64,000 nucleotides of DNA from the NCBI GenBank assembly GCA_907165135.1, contig OU015567.1, positions 3,105,001 through 3,169,000 on the forward strand. Direction: 5' to 3'. The stretch is from Oikopleura dioica (lineage: Eukaryota > Chordata > Appendicularia > Copelata > Oikopleuridae). Position 1 is the first letter of the stretch; every line of letters begins with the position of its first letter. Of this stretch, positions 36,322 through 45,805 are shown piece after piece. A model generated the notes under the pieces. It ran no database searches and had not been told where the DNA came from. It saw only the letters and a program-made list of their open reading frames with translations. A program made the translations under genes and the position numbers.

Positions 36322-37529
36322 ATGAAAGTTTCTCCTTTTGCAGCCATTTTCGCCAGCTCAACCAGCGCGGGTTTCTTCGAATTTTGGGGAGAAGCCAATC
36401 TCTTCGCCTATCAAGTACGCGAATCTCTTCCAAGACCTGGCCTCGGAAGGCGATTTTTGGAAAAATACGATGAGGTGAAACAAGTCGTGAGATTTTTCCA
36501 ATTCGAGGGAAATTGCGAGTCAACGATTACTTCTCCAACTCACGAGCCAGCCCAGAGCTTCGCTGCTATTTTTGACAGCCGAGCCAGCCCATCTACGAAT
36601 ATTGAAGCTCTCGTCAATCGTCTAGAGTGGTGGATAGAGTCATACGCTTGCGTAGACGATTCGAGCGCTGATGATTACGAGGCAGTCCAACAATCTCTTC
36701 TCGAGATGAAAAAGATCGCCAAGAAGCCCGTCAATCAAGACCAAGATGTTTCTTATCATATTTCTGATGAGAAAATGTCCTACAATCAAGCTCGAGCCTA
36801 CTGTTTCGCCAACGACATGTGGCTTGCCGACCCTCAGAACTGGGAAGAACAAAGCGAAATTATTGATAACATGACGATCAACAATTACGTCTGGTTCGAT
36901 TCATGGAAAGCGCGTGAAAACGAGTGCTGGGTTCAACAATACTTCACCGCTTCTGGGCCAGGTGGGTTCGTCAAAGAGGGTCTCTGGGCCGGAGCAGTAG
37001 ACTGTGACAACAAGAACTATGCGATTTGCCAAAGCGGGCAGATTCGCGTAACAGCAACTACCACAACCACTACCACAACAACAGCTACTTCTACTACGAC
37101 AACAGAACCACCACCCGTAAGCATACTCTACATTTACCAAATCATCATTTCCACATTTAGAAAACCTGTGTCGAGTTCCGAATAATGAATCCATCAGTTT
37201 CGTTTTGGAGCGCTGAGGAAATTTGTGAAAGACAAGGAGGCCACGTTTCATTTTTTAAAAACGAAAGAGAGCTCGAAATCTACAAGGCTGCGAGAAATGG
37301 TCGAAAAGAGTGGCTCGGAATTATTCGACAAAATGAAGATCAATGGTTTTCCATGGATGGTAATGATTACCCTGTTTTCGATTGGAGAGACGGCGAACCG
37401 AATGATAACAACGGTATCGAAGATTGCGTCGAGACAGACAACAGAGGATGGAATGATAAACGATGCGATGTTAATAATTTGTTCTCCTGCCGAATCGAAA
37501 CAACCGTTCCTTTCGATCAAGACTGCTGA
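36322..37529 (+). CDS. Two-domain C-type lectin 2
   Basis: Tandem paralogue of the 34090 gene with the same two-exon plan. Exon 1 is about 90% identical by eye and carries the first divergent CTLD and the Thr-rich linker to PPP. Exon 2 has diverged much more but keeps WRDGEPND (EPN), GWNDKRC (WND-like) and LFSCRIETTVPFDQDC at the end. The uneven divergence points to different selection on the sugar-binding domain. TATAAAA is at 36249-36255. Likely a secreted, calcium-dependent lectin. Confidence 0.82.
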
Positions 37530-37802
37530 GAAGCTCTTTTGCAATGATTTTAATAAATGACATTTCTAACCGGAACTTATTTTCTTTCTTCGCTCATATT
37601 CTTGAATAGTTCTTAGAAGCGTATTCAAAATGGCATTCACATTCTTTCGAAAACCGGATTAGTTTCGCAACCGCGGTGACATTAGGTCGGATCCTTCAAA
37701 ACAAAAAATGACAGTTGCAGAGCTATAAATAGAGCTCCATCAAAAGATTGTCCGATTTTTTCCGATTTTTTTCCTTGTCTGGAAATACTCTAGAAAGGAA
37801 TA

Positions 37803-38234
37803 ATGAAAGCCATCTTTGCTGGATTGATACTTTTTGCTGTCGAAACTGCGGCAAAGAGAGAATTCACGGCTTTCCAACTTGCTGTTCGTCAAGAGAGAAG
37901 TACCTTTATATAAGCCAAACTGATTCAATAAAAAAATTAAGGGGAAACTGCCAAGACAATGATCTGCGACGGCGTTCCCGTGTTCGATGAAAACATCGAC
38001 AATGGTGAGTTCCGTCTCTGTTTTCGAAAATAAACTGAAAAACAAGGCCTACTTTGGCACTGCAAGAAAATGCCCCGCGTCAAACACATGGAGCGCGGCT
38101 GGTGCCGACCTCGCTGCGCGGCTCGGAAAACTAGCCGCACTGGTCCGAAGCGAATAAGATGCGACAAAGAACTTGGATGGGTGAATAAGGCCGACAATTC
38201 GATCATTTCACCCAGCGATATTTTCTGCTCCTAA
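37803..38234 (+). CDS. Small secreted six-Cys protein
   Basis: Three short exons, none long enough to stand out as an ORF. Exon 1 (from 37803) encodes the signal peptide MKAIFAGLILFAVETAA and ends before GTCAAG. Exon 2 (after an AG near 37939) encodes RETAKTMICDGVPVFDENID and ends before GTGAGT near 38004. Exon 3 runs to TAA at 38232-38234 and contains LLWHC, GWCRPRC, RIRCDKELGW and DIFC. The mature part has six Cys and is basic, about 95 residues. TATAAA lies near 37725. It resembles a single compact disulfide domain (possibly CCP-like); the family is not recognised. Confidence 0.5.
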
Positions 38235-38340
38235 AATTCAACTTTTCTACTGCCATTAAAATTCAAGACAAAACGTTTTTTCATTTTTGATTTTTATTAC
38301 AATGATAGATTGATACTTTTACTTGGCAAAAGAACAGTAA

Positions 38341-39565
38341 TTATAAGATACCTACAGACATCGCAATCTCTTTCAAAAAAGGGCTCCACCAGTATTTCGT
38401 TTGTGTTGGAATGACCCTATGCCGTACAGAACTCCGCCCCCGCCGACTGAAAAATTCAATAAAAGTGTTCAGAAAACCCGTCTTACGCATAAACATTGAG
38501 ACCAAATTTCCGATTCCAAAGCACATCGCAACAAAAAAGATCGCCAGTCCGACGTAAAGCAATGCTCGAAGCCACCATCTCATTTTCGAAGCAATCCAGA
38601 GAGCTGCTTTCAGCGGTTTCGACTGAAGATATGTTAAAGACTGAAAAAAAACAGAAAAACAACCTGAGAATTTTTGAAGAGAAAAGTAACTTCGATGACA
38701 AAAATCAATATGGCCGAAACAACTTGCGAAACACCGCCAATGATGCAAGGAATGAAATTTGCGAGTGACAAAAAGCACCAAATTGCAGAGATTCCAACAC
38801 CAACTGCTCCAGCAAGTGCTAAAATATTCTTGACTTATATGATTTTAACAGATAGTCAGAAAATAAGTCATGCTGTTTAAAAATTAAACTTCAAATGCTT
38901 ATTTGCATTACGTTGTTGTTGTTGCTTTGTTTTGTCACGACTTGTTGCTGATAACGTAGAATCTATTTATTATCATTAAACGTCTGCTTGCCAGTCCTTG
39001 CTGGATAATTTTCAATTCAGCAATTTGTAAACTTGTTCGAATCGCACTTGAGATAGGCCTGCGCTCGCATTTTGATCCTTTATTAGCAGAGTATAAGTCG
39101 TAATTTTAAATATTTTTTTTTGAAATCATGAAATATATTGAAATTCATGAAGAGAGCGATTCCCAAGAAAAAGGATTTGTCGCAATCAGAGTGTCCGAAA
39201 ATCAGAGGAGAGAGAATGAAAAGACAGACGCAATAGAACTTGTGATTTTTCTTTCCGTTCTAGCGATCGGTAAATTGATTGACACTTAAAACATTAAAAA
39301 ATAATTTATTTAGCTATTCTTGGTATGATGATTTATCTTTTGATAGAAAATGATGCAGTTGCGTGAGATCATCCGAAGTGATGAAAAATTCGAAGAAAAA
39401 ATTTTTCATATTAGTATAATTACTGTCATTTTAAAACATAATAAACGAGCCAGACAAAATAGAAGACGAAGATAACTTACAGAGTCCTTTAGCACCCCAT
39501 TTGACAAGCCAAGGAACTTGGGGTTCTCCGGCATCAGAAGATTCTTGATTTTCTGGGTCTACCAT
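38341..39565 (-). CDS. Flower-like calcium channel / CACFD1 homologue
   Basis: Three exons on the minus strand. Exon 1 (39481-39565) encodes MVDPENQESSDAGEPQVPWL and VKWGAKGL, the flower-type N-terminus. A roughly 630-bp intron follows. Exon 2 gives TM segments GAVGVGISAI and ANFIPCIIGGVSQVVSAILIF, then the acidic EVTFLF. Exon 3 starts SKPLKAALWIASKMRWWLRA, then LLYVGLAIFFVAMCFGIGNL; the tail is basic, ending AMSVGIL. The four-TM plan, acidic residue in TM and SKP...WWLRALLY block match flower proteins, which act on synaptic or secretory vesicles and in cell competition. The C-terminal 40 residues look lineage-specific. The first intron holds an opposite-strand micro-gene (39128-39366). Confidence 0.65.
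39128..39366 (+). CDS. Nested micro-gene: single-TM protein of about 65 residues
   Basis: Two exons, inside the first intron of the minus-strand flower gene. Exon 1 (39128-39269) reads MKYIEIHEESDSQEKG..., acidic, ending ELVIFLSVLAI in a hydrophobic run. The GT at 39270 and AG at 39312-39313 bound a 44-bp intron. Exon 2 continues AILGMMIYLLIENDAVA and stops at 39364-39366. The intron join keeps frame and completes one TM helix, which a chance ORF would not do. An octamer-like TATTTGCAT lies about 230 bp upstream. Family unknown; a tail-anchored or type III small membrane protein is inferred. Confidence 0.45.
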
Positions 39566-39782
39566 TTTTTCTCACTTTATCCTTTTCTTTTTTTTATAAA
39601 AATGTGGATTTCTCTGCGAGTTTGCGTTTCTCACGTTGAAGAGGAAAAAACCAGGATCGGTTTGCTATTTGAGCAATTTGACTAATACTAGCTGGGTGAA
39701 TCAATACAGGGGCAAACACAGAATCGATTGCTTCAAATAGGAAGATGACGTAAAGGAACGAATTGGTTATAATAATAATTTA

Positions 39783-41002
39783 TTAGCGGCTTTGAGAAGA
39801 TTCAAGCAGTTGAATCTTCGCATGGAATTTTTCGCTGAGAAGGGCGATATCTCCTGTGAGATGTTGGCACATGTATTTCGTTAGCACGGGTTCTTCTAGT
39901 CCAGCTAGATCTCTTATTTCGGCATTACAGTGATTTTTGTATTGTTAAAAAACTTGATAAAAGACCGAATCCTATAAATTCCCACAAACAGAAGATCTTC
40001 AAGCGTCAACTCCGGCCAGCGAAGAGACTTTTCTTTTTCGTGAATTTTCATGAAGGTGCCCGCGGGCGCAGAATAACAAGCTCCTAAGGCGGGTGGAAAG
40101 AGGATGGTAAAAATCACTTTACCTGAACAATAAGTAGGAAACATGTTGATTTTTGGCCATTCTTTTTCATCAATCAACCATTTTCCTTTTACTAAAAAAG
40201 TGAGTTTGAAAGAGCTCAATTCTTATGGGATGACTTACGGACAGGAAGAGTGTTCTGAAGTTTTGAGAAGCCACAATTGATGGAATCCGGAACTCGCTCA
40301 ATTTCTGGATCGTAAAAAGTATCTTGGTCAATAAGTAAGATTTCTTGCTCAGGGTGATGCCCGAAACAGGTGTTAACGAATTCATATGCTTTACTTGAGC
40401 TCAAGAATTTGTATTTCTGGAAGGGTATCGACAAGTTATCTGAGCTCTTTCCTGATGCAGTCTTCTTTGCCAGATTTTTATAGGTATCATTGTAGGTTCC
40501 GAAAATGATGTCTTCTGGGTTTTCTCCGACCAAGTCTTAAAAACGCCCTTACAAGTCGATTCTTTCAAATCTTCCCTTTTACCTGGAACAAAGTCATCCT
40601 CTTCATGCTTCTTTCCGACCAGAAATCGAATTTGGTGACCAATTCTTTTTGCATAATTTCTCCAGAGATATCTCACAGACGAACTTTCAAAAGAACTTTT
40701 CACCAAAATCAGGGGATTTTCCGATCGCTCCGGGCAGGACAAAAAGCTCCCAAGAAATCTGTTCTCAGAGTCTGAGTCTGCTGCTCGCGGATGAGCAAAT
40801 TTCGCCGGAATTTTCGGATAGCAAGTTGGATTGTCGAGCGACGGGAAGAAGAGGCATTCTCTGCGGCGGTAATCGAGCGAAAAATAGCTTTCAAATGATT
40901 TAATTATCCTTAAATATTCACTTACAAAACAATTCCAGCGGAATAAAAAAGACCGATCAGAAGAACTATTCGTTTGGCGATTCCATTCGTTCGAGGGAAC
41001 AT
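39783..41002 (-). CDS. GT31 beta-1,3-galactosyltransferase-like, with a possible frameshift
   Basis: A type II Golgi protein. Exon 1 (40926-41002) is MFPRTNGIAKRIVLLIGLFY with a signal anchor. The luminal domain carries LILVKSSFESSSVRYLWRNYA (equivalent to the GT31 R-x-x-I-R-x-T-W block), EDIIFGTYNDTYKNLAKKT, LLIDQDTFY in the DxD position, then KWLIDEKEWPKINMFPTYCSGK and LTLEDLLFVG, the GT31 E-D-V-Y-x-G motif. These place it among beta-1,3-Gal/GlcNAc transferases. The open frame stops at 39914. One extra A in the five-A run (plus-strand T5 at 39934-39938) would extend it through CNAEIRDLAGLEEPVLTKY to a stop at 39783-39785, which looks like the true C-terminus. Confidence 0.75.
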
Positions 41003-41820
41003 TTTTCTCTTTTGTAATTGCGCTTCATTTTATATCATCTCCCGACTCTGCATTCTAGAAAAAAAAATCATCGTTATTTGCGAAAATTTATTAGATAGAG
41101 AATGTCATTCCTAGACCACTGTAAAGTTGTTGCCCTGCTTTTTTATATAAAGTGGATATTTTTTATCAAGTATTGACGTTCTTAACACTTGACTTTCTCT
41201 CTGTGCCTCTCAGACTCAGTTCTCTTTCTTTTGTCTAGCTGTTTGTACTTAGCCAGGGCCCAAGGCTGCTGGATTCAGTATTGATCCCTTTTGAACTTGA
41301 CCTTTGTCCTAATTTGAGACTGGAGCAAATTGAAAGCCTTAAACCTAATTAAGATTCGTCAGCATCTCTTGTCATATTCCCAAAATCAGAGCGCCAAATG
41401 GAAAGCATCAATTTTAACAACTTCTCTCTCTTATGTCCTTCGTAAGGAGCTTAACTTCATCAATAAAAAAGAAGGATAAGGACAAGTTCATTCAATTCCT
41501 CTCTCAAGTTTTCAACCTACCTGCCATAGAATGCTCTGGAGGAAAAAAAAAAGCGCCAGGGGCACTTTAATCAAATTGCGAATAACGACAGCCTTTGAGG
41601 GATCAACCACTTCCTTTTGTCCCTTCGATTCAAGGATTTGCGTTTGAGAATTCTTTTCTTTTTAAAAATTTATGTAGGAGACGAAATAGGAATTAGGAGT
41701 CGATAGGAAAATCTAACATTTATTGACAGTTATTCTTATTTACAGCTGAATAAAATTTCCAATCGAAGCAGTTTTGTCTTTTTCCCGGTCAATGAGGATC
41801 TTGGTTTTAAAAATGTTATT
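41003..41820. other. Intergenic, nothing recognised
   Basis: About 820 bp between the GT31 promoter side and the TTLL 3' end, with poly-A and poly-T tracts; no coding, RNA or repeat signal found. Confidence 0.4.
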
Positions 41821-44800
41821 TTAGCTTTTAAAAGTCTGTACCTTTATAGTGTCTGAAGCGATTCCATCAAAGATGTTCTTTTGGGTTCTTGTGTTTTGAG
41901 AAGGGTCTGGTGATTTGTTGATTTCAAGGAGGAAAACGTTGTTTTGTTTGTCGATCATGAAATCGGCGCCGAAGAACTCGAATGTGTTGGGTCTTTTTGG
42001 GCTTTGGAAGATCGAGGGGCGAGTCACCTGCTGATTGGGTTTGAAAGCCTTCCTGAGATACGAGTAATCCTCCAAGCTATCCCTCACCACCTCTCTTAGA
42101 ACATCCTTCATCGCTGGGAAAATCCTCTCTCGCCAAACATCCTCTCCTTCGTTTTTCTCCAAAAGCCAGGTGCGAAACGTCTCATTTGACCAAATACAAC
42201 TTGACGGGATAAACTCATGCGGTCCTTTTTGCGCGACCGATCTTAGCTTTGCCAAGCGCTGGCCGCTCATTTCCTCGAGCATCGACATTGACTGTTCTTC
42301 TTTGAGGAGTTCGATTTCGTGTTTGGTTCGTTTCAGGTTGCCGACTTGGATGGAGTGATTGGTAAGGTGAATGAATTCATCGAAATCGTCAAGAGAAAAG
42401 TGCTGTCCGGAAAATCTTAAGCATTTTTCTTTGCTTGGACAGCTGGATGACTCTTATTTACCTTAGATAACTTCCATCGTAGATATAGATATCTAGGTTT
42501 TCGTCTGTTCGATGCAGCATGAACCACTGCCGAATGTCAAATTTCCGCTTGTGGATCAACAAAGGTTTTTCGATGTATTTTTGAACCATGACCGGAAAGT
42601 ATTCTTTGTCAGCATTGTCCGAGATTATATTTTCAATGTGCTTGCAAGACAGTTTTTGGGTGAAATCAACGAAGACCTACCTTGAGAACTTCTGAGCATT
42701 GATTGGTGACTTTGATCCCTCGACCGCGTGACGACAAGCAGGGCTTTGTCAGAGGCTAAACAGCTCGTAATCAACGCAATTAAACAGTGTTTAAACTAGT
42801 TCCGAACTTGCTCTGAATTTATAGCTGATATGAACTCCTTCCTTGACGATCCAAATATTTTCCTCTTCACAACTTTCTGAAGTCACATGTTTTTGAATCT
42901 CCTCGAGGTCGCCTTCAAGAAAATGATTATGTAATCGGGTCTTATTCGATTCAACCTGTCGAAATTTTGATGATCTTTCCGGTATATCGAGCATTGAGGA
43001 AGAATTTTTCGAGCTTTTTCCACTTTTTCGAGTCGGCATTGAAATTATCAAGCTGCGAAAGGGCAAATTTGATTTGATCATGAGACCTTCAAACTGTTAG
43101 AAATCTTCTTTTCAAAACAAGAACCTGTAGTTGATAGTGTAGTTCTCAGTTGTATAAAGCGCGAAGGATCTAAGCAGGCCCTTATAAACAGTTGTTTTGA
43201 CGTTTTTCATTTGATCATCAGTTGTGTCTTCGGCTAGAACAGTTTCTTTGAAATATGGTGCGGAGGCCCCATATCGTTTTTGGATCGTTTCGGTTAGGTT
43301 TTGCTTATGAACGAATGTTGTTCCTTCTTCGAAATGATTTATAATGGTCGAAGATGAAAAGTTGTCGTAAGAGACGAGACCTTTCGAAACATCAACTGTT
43401 GCGAAAAATGCGATTTTCGGGTCCTCTGATTTCAGTCGGGCATCTTTTGAAAGGATGAACAACTCATAAGTCAGGAATTTTTGAGTTCTTCGGGAGTTGT
43501 CTCAAAGAACCGATCTAAGACAGAAACCTCAAGCTGTCGCCACCCCTTTCCTAGTGCATCCGTTGCCTCATCTACCGCGTGTTCAGTCATAGCAAGACTG
43601 TAATACCTAGGGAAAATCACTAATAATTCGACTTTTTTCTGGGCTTAGTAGGGTGGGCATATAATACAGTTTTAGAAAGCCCAGGAGCTGGAGATCATTT
43701 TGACTATTGATAGTGGGGGGTGATTTCGTACCCTGAGGGCATTTAGGTACCTCTGAAGTCCCGAAATCTGGCCAATTTCGGAAATGGGGATTTTCGAAGC
43801 CCTAACTAAGCTTTTGAAGGGCTGCCTACTAGCCCAGATTGTAGCTCATGCTCTGGCGGTCATTTTGAGCCCAAAAAAACCTGGGAGGGGGGTGGGTCTG
43901 GGGGGAGCTAGAGGCTCTTGAAGTTTGGGAACTAGTCAGGAATCGAGCACTTTTTCCCAAAAAGTTCATGATCTGTGTTACAAATGCCTTACAAAGACTA
44001 TTTATAGATGTTTATTCATTTAAAAATGTTATAGATGTCATTTGGGGTCATCTTATCGGAGTTTTCTGAATTTCTCATAATCCTTGACCAAAAGTGACCT
44101 CAGATGACCCCAAATGACATCATTAACATTTTTAATGAATAAACATCTATAAATAGTCTTTGTAAGGCATTTGTAACACAGATCATGAACTTTTTGGGAA
44201 AAAGTGCTCGATTCCTGACTAGTTCCCAAACTTCAAGAGCCTCTAGCTCCCCCCAGACCCACCCCCCTCCCAGGTTTTTTTGGGCTCAAAATGACCGCCA
44301 GAGCATGAGCTACAATCTGGGCTAGTAGGCAGCCCTTCAAAAGCTTAGTTAGGGCTTCGAAAATCCCCATTTCCGAAATTGGCCAGATTTCGGGACTTCA
44401 GAGGTACCTAAATGCCCTCAGGGTACGAAATCACCCCCCACTATCAATAGTCAAAATGATCTCCAGCTCCTGGGCTTTCTAAAACTGTATTATATGCCCA
44501 CCCTACTAAGCCCAGAAAAAAGTCGAATTATTAGTGATTTCCCCTAGTAATACCCCCTTTCTCGCCGAGAAATGTAGCTTTTCTTGGAGGCTTTCCGCTT
44601 TCGTGTGGCAGCTTTGTCGATCCATCCTCGTGATTCAAGCTCTTTTTCAAAAGGAAGACGACAGGTCCGTCGGTCGAAGATTTCGTTCTTATCTAGAGCA
44701 TTTTCCAATCTTCTGTAGTACCCTTGTTCAGTGTTGCCTTACAAAAAGCTCAGAAAAAGAAAGGATAAAGATAATAAGGTTATTCTTATAGACATTTTGA

Positions 44801-45230
44801 ACTTTGGCCTTTGACCTTCGAAGTAATCGCATCCTGAAAGAACGAGGCTCTAGAACTGATCCCAGGTGACTTCGAAGCCGAATTTCTCAGTGAATTGGAT
44901 CTCCTCAGCTTCACTGAGTTCTCTCCATTCTTTTCAAATTCGACACTTCTGCTCAAGTCGAGTTTCCCGACACACCGGCCAACTGACGGTGTTCTTCGGC
45001 GCATCAGCTTGGTGCTGCCAGGATTGCTTTGGCGCTCGAACTCTTCATAGCGCTGCTCGATTTTTTCTTCGAAAATTTTGTCGTAAAAGCTTGCCAAGCC
45101 ATCTGAAATGCATTTCTTATACTAGTATGAACTTCTCAAACTTACTGATAAGTGAAGATTTTTCCTTGTCCTTTTTCTTCCCTCCGACAAATTTTTTGAA
45201 TCTCTCGAAAGAAGAACTCGTCACATTCAT
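41821..45230 (-). CDS. TTLL3/8-like tubulin (mono)glycylase, interrupted by a foldback transposon
   Basis: Minus strand. Exon 1 is [20 protein letters not shown] (ATG at 45230). A Ser/Arg-rich region follows, then an exon with [15 protein letters not shown] and [15 protein letters not shown], like the TTLL3 N-terminal AI..K.IF/RGWVEK block. Later come [78 protein letters not shown] and [10 protein letters not shown] (stop 41821-41823). The ATP-grasp residues of tubulin ligases are present. The WSNE...AMKDV block and the ending favour the TTLL3/8 glycine ligases acting on ciliary tubulin. A 939-bp palindrome at 43608-44546 lies between SRRERG and YYSLAMTEH. One further A in the A5 run (plus-strand T5, 43478-43482) is needed to join EELK to FLTYELF. 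Confidence 0.8.
43608..44546. mobile_element. hAT-like foldback element inside the TTLL gene, likely a newborn intron
   Basis: A 939-bp element flanked by perfect 8-bp duplications GTAATACC (43600-43607 and 44547-44554). Termini are TAGGGAAAATCAC and GTGATTTCCCCTA. Arms of about 446 bp (43608-44053 and 44102-44546) are near-identical inverted copies around a central 48 bp. No transposase ORF. On the gene strand it lies between GGGG/GTATTACTAGGGG and TTTTCCCTAG/GTATTAC, so GT-AG splicing would remove exactly one target copy plus the element. Confidence 0.92.
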
Positions 45231-45805
45231 TTTTTTCGAACTTTTATGAAAGAGCTCTTTCTGATCGAGAAAAGTGCTAGCGACGTGGATTCAAAAGGGG
45301 TGTTTCTTGACTTGCGAGCTCTAACCTTTTAAGAGTTATTGCTGACTAGATGTTGCCACAACCTGCGGCTAAAGAAAGGTGGGACCACCAGGCTTAGCGA
45401 AGAAATATGGGCTACTCTTGTTAATTTTTCCTGCAGAAGATTTAGCTTGTCAATATTTTCAAAACTCTATTTTCAAGAAAAGGGCACATTTTGGAAATCA
45501 TCAACAAATTTATTCAAAAAATGTGACATCAGTTAATACAGTCAGGCAACACGTAAAAAGACGCTTTTCCGCCCTACCAAGTAGAATTGTGCACTTCATA
45601 TGTCAAGTCATTCTTCTCCTTTCATTGTTGGTACTGGGGACTGTTGTTTTTTTTTGACTGCATCATGATTGATGAGCCGTTTATGCGGGATTAAATACGA
45701 GATAAGGAAAACTACAAACTACGAAAAGATAAAGAAAAGGGGGCTGAATCGTTGTCATAAGAATTGCGTTTTGTCCGGTATCCAAAGTTGTAGAAGATGA
45801 CTCAT
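45231..45805. other. Intergenic, nothing recognised
   Basis: About 575 bp between the TTLL promoter side and the 3' end of the Ly6-type gene. Overlapping plus-strand ORFs (45339-45657) have no domain and no splice support. Confidence 0.4.
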
